Positions 23,832 through 25,646 of a stretch of 25,646 nt of DNA are shown in pieces (the stretch's first letter is position 1; each line of letters opens with the position of its first letter). The notes under the pieces are model-generated. The model saw nothing but the letters and a program-made list of their open reading frames with translations, made no database searches and was not told the origin of the DNA. Origin of the DNA: a virus; the IMG/VR virus record IMGVR_UViG_3300009161_000207, positions 1-25,646 of that record; one strand, 5' to 3'. The position numbers were made by a program, and so were the translations under genes.

Positions 23832-23840
23832 ATATTTATA
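23832..23840 (+). promoter_or_regulatory. ATATTTATA motif directly behind the terminator
   Basis: This exact 9-mer begins 3 bases after the terminator stem and ends 6 bases before the ATG at 23847. Its position immediately behind a terminator is the strongest contextual argument that the motif starts transcription. A start about 6-7 bases on would give a leaderless mRNA. Confidence 0.5.
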
Positions 23841-23846
23841 AGTGAT

Positions 23847-25010
23847 ATGTTAAAAAGAATACCAAAGTCAGATATTAGTATTAGGCCGTTTAAGGCATAT
23901 AAAGAATGGAGCTTTTCTAGTGGTTCTACACAAATTGATTTATTAGAAGCAAATATCGGTTCATCGGATTTATCAGGTTTATATCCTAAAAATTCTATAT
24001 ACGGACAATTAAGAGCACAATTTTATAGTGGAAACGAAGATAATCCATTTACAAGAACAGGTCATAAAAATAATGAATACAATAATAGTGATGCCTCAAA
24101 AGATAGATTTTTAAGTGGTAGTGCAAAAGTAATTTCTATACCACAAATATATGTTGGAGAAGGTATTAAAAAAGGGTCTGTTTTATTAGTAGATGGTAAT
24201 ACGGAATATGTAGATGATTTATACGGAAATATAATAGATACTTCAGGAGATAGCATAACTATAATTTCGGTTGATATTGAAAATGATGAAATAATATTTA
24301 CAGATTTGTTAGCAACACCATATACTGCCTCTTTTCAATTTATGGGATTTGATATAGAAAATGGTATATTCAATTTAGTATATAACGGAGAGAACTATGA
24401 TAGTAATATTATATCATTTGATGTAGAATCAGGTATAATGGTTGTAGATAATATTGAATTTTTACAAGGGGGAGCTGCTGTTAGTAAAATTGGTAATGTA
24501 TTCTATAATCAAGGATTAATTGTAATAACAAGGGATGTTGCTAATAAGTTAATAAGTGGGTGGCAATTAGATTACAAATCCACTCAAACTATATATGAAC
24601 ATGAATATCTTTTAATTTCAAATGAAGATGAATTCAATGTTTCAACAAACCCTTCCGCAGTAATAGAAGTTGGAAAAGAAACGGAATTTATAACAGGTAG
24701 TGATAATAAAATTTACAAAGCAACTACAAATCCAGGAGTTAAATATATTCGTAAAAAATCTACATTAGAAAATGGAAACATATTAGATTATAGATTTGGC
24801 TCAGCTTATAGTAGTTCAATTAGTGGTGGATTTGAACATTATGATTTAAGTAGTTCAGTTGATACTACGGGTTCATTTCTTTTACCATTTATTACAACAA
24901 TAGGTTTATATGACGATGATTGTCAATTGGTAGCGGTTGCAAAACTTCCACAACCAATTAAATCCGAATCGGATATTACTGTAAACTTTATTGTACGATT
25001 TGATACTTAA
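23847..25010 (+). CDS. Putative virion structural protein, 387 aa, paralogue of the preceding protein's C-terminus
   Basis: The start (M-L-K-R-I-P-K-S-D-I-S-I-R-P-F-K-A-Y-K-E-W) resembles baseplate or fibre proteins of marine T4-like phages, as far as I remember. The body is beta-rich, with I-Y-G-Q-L-R-A-Q-F-Y near 50 and a series of acidic strands. From about residue 205 it parallels the 415-aa protein: I-G-N-V-F-Y-N-Q-G-L-I-V-I, then D-E-F-N-V-S-T-N-P, then F-I-T-T-I-G-L-Y-D-D with L-V-A-V-A-K. An insertion of about 55 residues separates the last two blocks compared with its paralogue. It has its own terminator/motif boundary upstream, so expression may differ from the preceding pair. Confidence 0.75.
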   Translation: MLKRIPKSDISIRPFKAYKEWSFSSGSTQIDLLEANIGSSDLSGLYPKNSIYGQLRAQFYSGNEDNPFTRTGHKNNEYNNSDASKDRFLSGSAKVISIPQIYVGEGIKKGSVLLVDGNTEYVDDLYGNIIDTSGDSITIISVDIENDEIIFTDLLATPYTASFQFMGFDIENGIFNLVYNGENYDSNIISFDVESGIMVVDNIEFLQGGAAVSKIGNVFYNQGLIVITRDVANKLISGWQLDYKSTQTIYEHEYLLISNEDEFNVSTNPSAVIEVGKETEFITGSDNKIYKATTNPGVKYIRKKSTLENGNILDYRFGSAYSSSISGGFEHYDLSSSVDTTGSFLLPFITTIGLYDDDCQLVAVAKLPQPIKSESDITVNFIVRFDT

Positions 25011-25014
25011 TCTT

Positions 25015-25023
25015 ATATTTATA
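25015..25023 (+). promoter_or_regulatory. ATATTTATA motif upstream of the 94-aa gene
   Basis: This exact copy of the intergenic 9-mer lies 16 bases before the ATG at 25040, in a 29-bp gap. The downstream bases ACAAAA resemble those after the copy at 21864. It could serve the 94-aa gene and the endonuclease gene behind it. Confidence 0.4.
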
Positions 25024-25039
25024 TACAAAAACAAATAAC

Positions 25040-25324
25040 ATGTCAAAAATTTTAGAATTATACAAAGCAAATACGAATACATCTTTCACAAAAGGTGGAC
25101 CAGATGTTAAAGCTTGGGAATCTTTTAGAAAAGATATCACCCCATACACTAAAGGGCCAAGAGACAAACAAGCGGCAGATGACGATGAAGGTGTGGCTTC
25201 TTTTGAAAAAAAGAAAGGCATTGGCAGATACCAATTAGGTGATTTGGGTGCAGGAAGTACATACGTTGGTGGAGCAACATCTACCAAAAAGTATTCTTCA
25301 ACTGTTAAGAAAGACCCTTCATAA
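25040..25324 (+). CDS. Small basic/glycine-rich protein, 94 aa, unknown
   Basis: The 94-residue protein has a short N-terminal helix (S-K-I-L-E-L-Y-K-A-N) and a middle rich in K, D and G (about 40-70). Its C-terminus is Gly/Ser/Thr-rich and probably disordered. No membrane segment or catalytic motif is seen. The composition suits a small virion or DNA-binding accessory protein, but I do not recognise it. It has a motif copy upstream and lies 12 bases before the resolvase gene. Confidence 0.7.
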   Translation: MSKILELYKANTNTSFTKGGPDVKAWESFRKDITPYTKGPRDKQAADDDEGVASFEKKKGIGRYQLGDLGAGSTYVGGATSTKKYSSTVKKDPS

Positions 25325-25336
25325 TAAACAAATTTA

Positions 25337-25646
25337 ATGGTTAAAAAAGTTACAAAAAAGAACAATCCTAAATGGGTTGCACAAAAATATGGATTTAAGT
25401 CTGGTTTAGAAGAAACCATTTCTCAACAAATAGAATCACAAGGAATTAAAGTAGAGTATGAAACTGAAAAGGTTCCATACATAATTCCTGCATCCACACA
25501 CCACTATCATCCCGATTTCAAATTACCCAATGGTATTAGAATAGAGACAAAAGGTAGGTTTGTGGCAGCTGACCGTAAGAAACACTTATTGGTTAAAGAA
25601 CAAAACCCAAATATGGATATTAGGTTCGTATTTTCCAATTCAAAGA
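25337..25646 (+). CDS. T7 endonuclease I-like Holliday-junction resolvase (5' part)
   Basis: ATG at 25337 opens a frame that runs off the window end, giving 103 residues. The match to T7 endonuclease I (gp3) is strong by memory: S-G-L-E-E at 22-26, G-I-K-V-E-Y-E (36-42), V-P-Y-I-I-P-A-S (46-53), P-D-F-K-L-P-N-G (59-66), I-E-T-K-G (69-73) and D-R-K-K-H-L-L (79-85). The catalytic set corresponds to T7 E20, D55, E65 and K67, here E25, D60, E70 and K72, with the same spacing after the first. T7 gp3 cleaves branched DNA and helps degrade host DNA, resolve junctions and package. T4 itself uses the unrelated endonuclease VII (gp49), so this is a swapped-in enzyme. About 149 residues are usual, so roughly 45 are missing beyond the window. 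Confidence 0.93.
   Translation, partial: MVKKVTKKNNPKWVAQKYGFKSGLEETISQQIESQGIKVEYETEKVPYIIPASTHHYHPDFKLPNGIRIETKGRFVAADRKKHLLVKEQNPNMDIRFVFSNSK

Noticed and set aside
24988-25419. 143-codon minus-strand ORF at the window end
   Set aside because: It lies opposite the 94-aa gene and the start of the resolvase gene, which has intact catalytic residues on the + strand. The minus product shows no recognisable domain.
1-25646. tRNA genes, CRISPR arrays, IS elements, integrase or attachment sites
   Set aside because: No cloverleaf-like GC-rich segment, regularly spaced repeat, transposase motif or terminal inverted repeat was seen; the gaps are all 120 bp or shorter.

Overview
This window appears to be a piece of a T4-like (myovirus) tailed-phage genome. 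All 24 genes I support lie on the + strand, with gaps of 0 to 120 bp and frequent start/stop overlaps, and the DNA is strongly AT-rich. Recognisable T4-type functions are a late-transcription sigma factor of the gp55 type, a baseplate hub/spike protein (gp5-like) and baseplate wedge proteins gp25 and gp6. The host is probably a member of the Bacteroidota, perhaps aquatic. Almost no start codon has a Shine-Dalgarno sequence. Two (perhaps three) promoter-like sites have the TTG-N20-TAnnTT layout of that phylum. Many proteins resemble what I remember of uncultured marine phage contigs, but that is recollection, not a search.

Layout. 1-7.4 kb holds accessory and regulatory genes: the tail end of a possible HD-type hydrolase, an Hsp20 chaperone, an SGNH-hydrolase-like protein, a 58-aa ORF, a membrane/coiled-coil/calcium-loop protein, an NMNAT-like nucleotidyltransferase overlapping a DUF2061 membrane protein, peptide deformylase, a small membrane-anchored coiled-coil protein, the gp55-like late sigma, a NodU/TobZ-type carbamoyltransferase and a small helical protein. 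7.4-21.8 kb is the tail/baseplate block: gp5-like hub, a 458-aa unknown, a 167-aa unknown, gp25, gp6, a DNRLRE-like protein, a coiled-coil plus beta-domain protein, a 427-aa unknown and a 1756-aa protein with a gp7/gpI-like segment, a LamG domain and a C-terminal repeat. 21.9-25.3 kb holds three predicted virion proteins, two with the same C-terminal module, and a 94-aa unknown. The window ends inside a T7 endonuclease I-like Holliday-junction resolvase.

Regulation and teamwork. The sigma factor probably drives the virion genes. A 9-mer, ATATTTATA, sits in five intergenic gaps, with a one-base variant in a sixth. It is the reverse complement of a T4-late-promoter-like TATAAATAT and is the best candidate for a late-promoter element. 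Two clear intrinsic terminators are visible. The first overlaps a host-type promoter so that transcripts started there would lack part of the hairpin. The second sits directly upstream of an ATATTTATA site. The carbamoyltransferase is the most provocative non-structural gene: related phage enzymes carbamoylate hydroxymethylated cytosine, so this phage may carry hypermodified DNA. No tRNA, CRISPR, IS element or integrase was seen.
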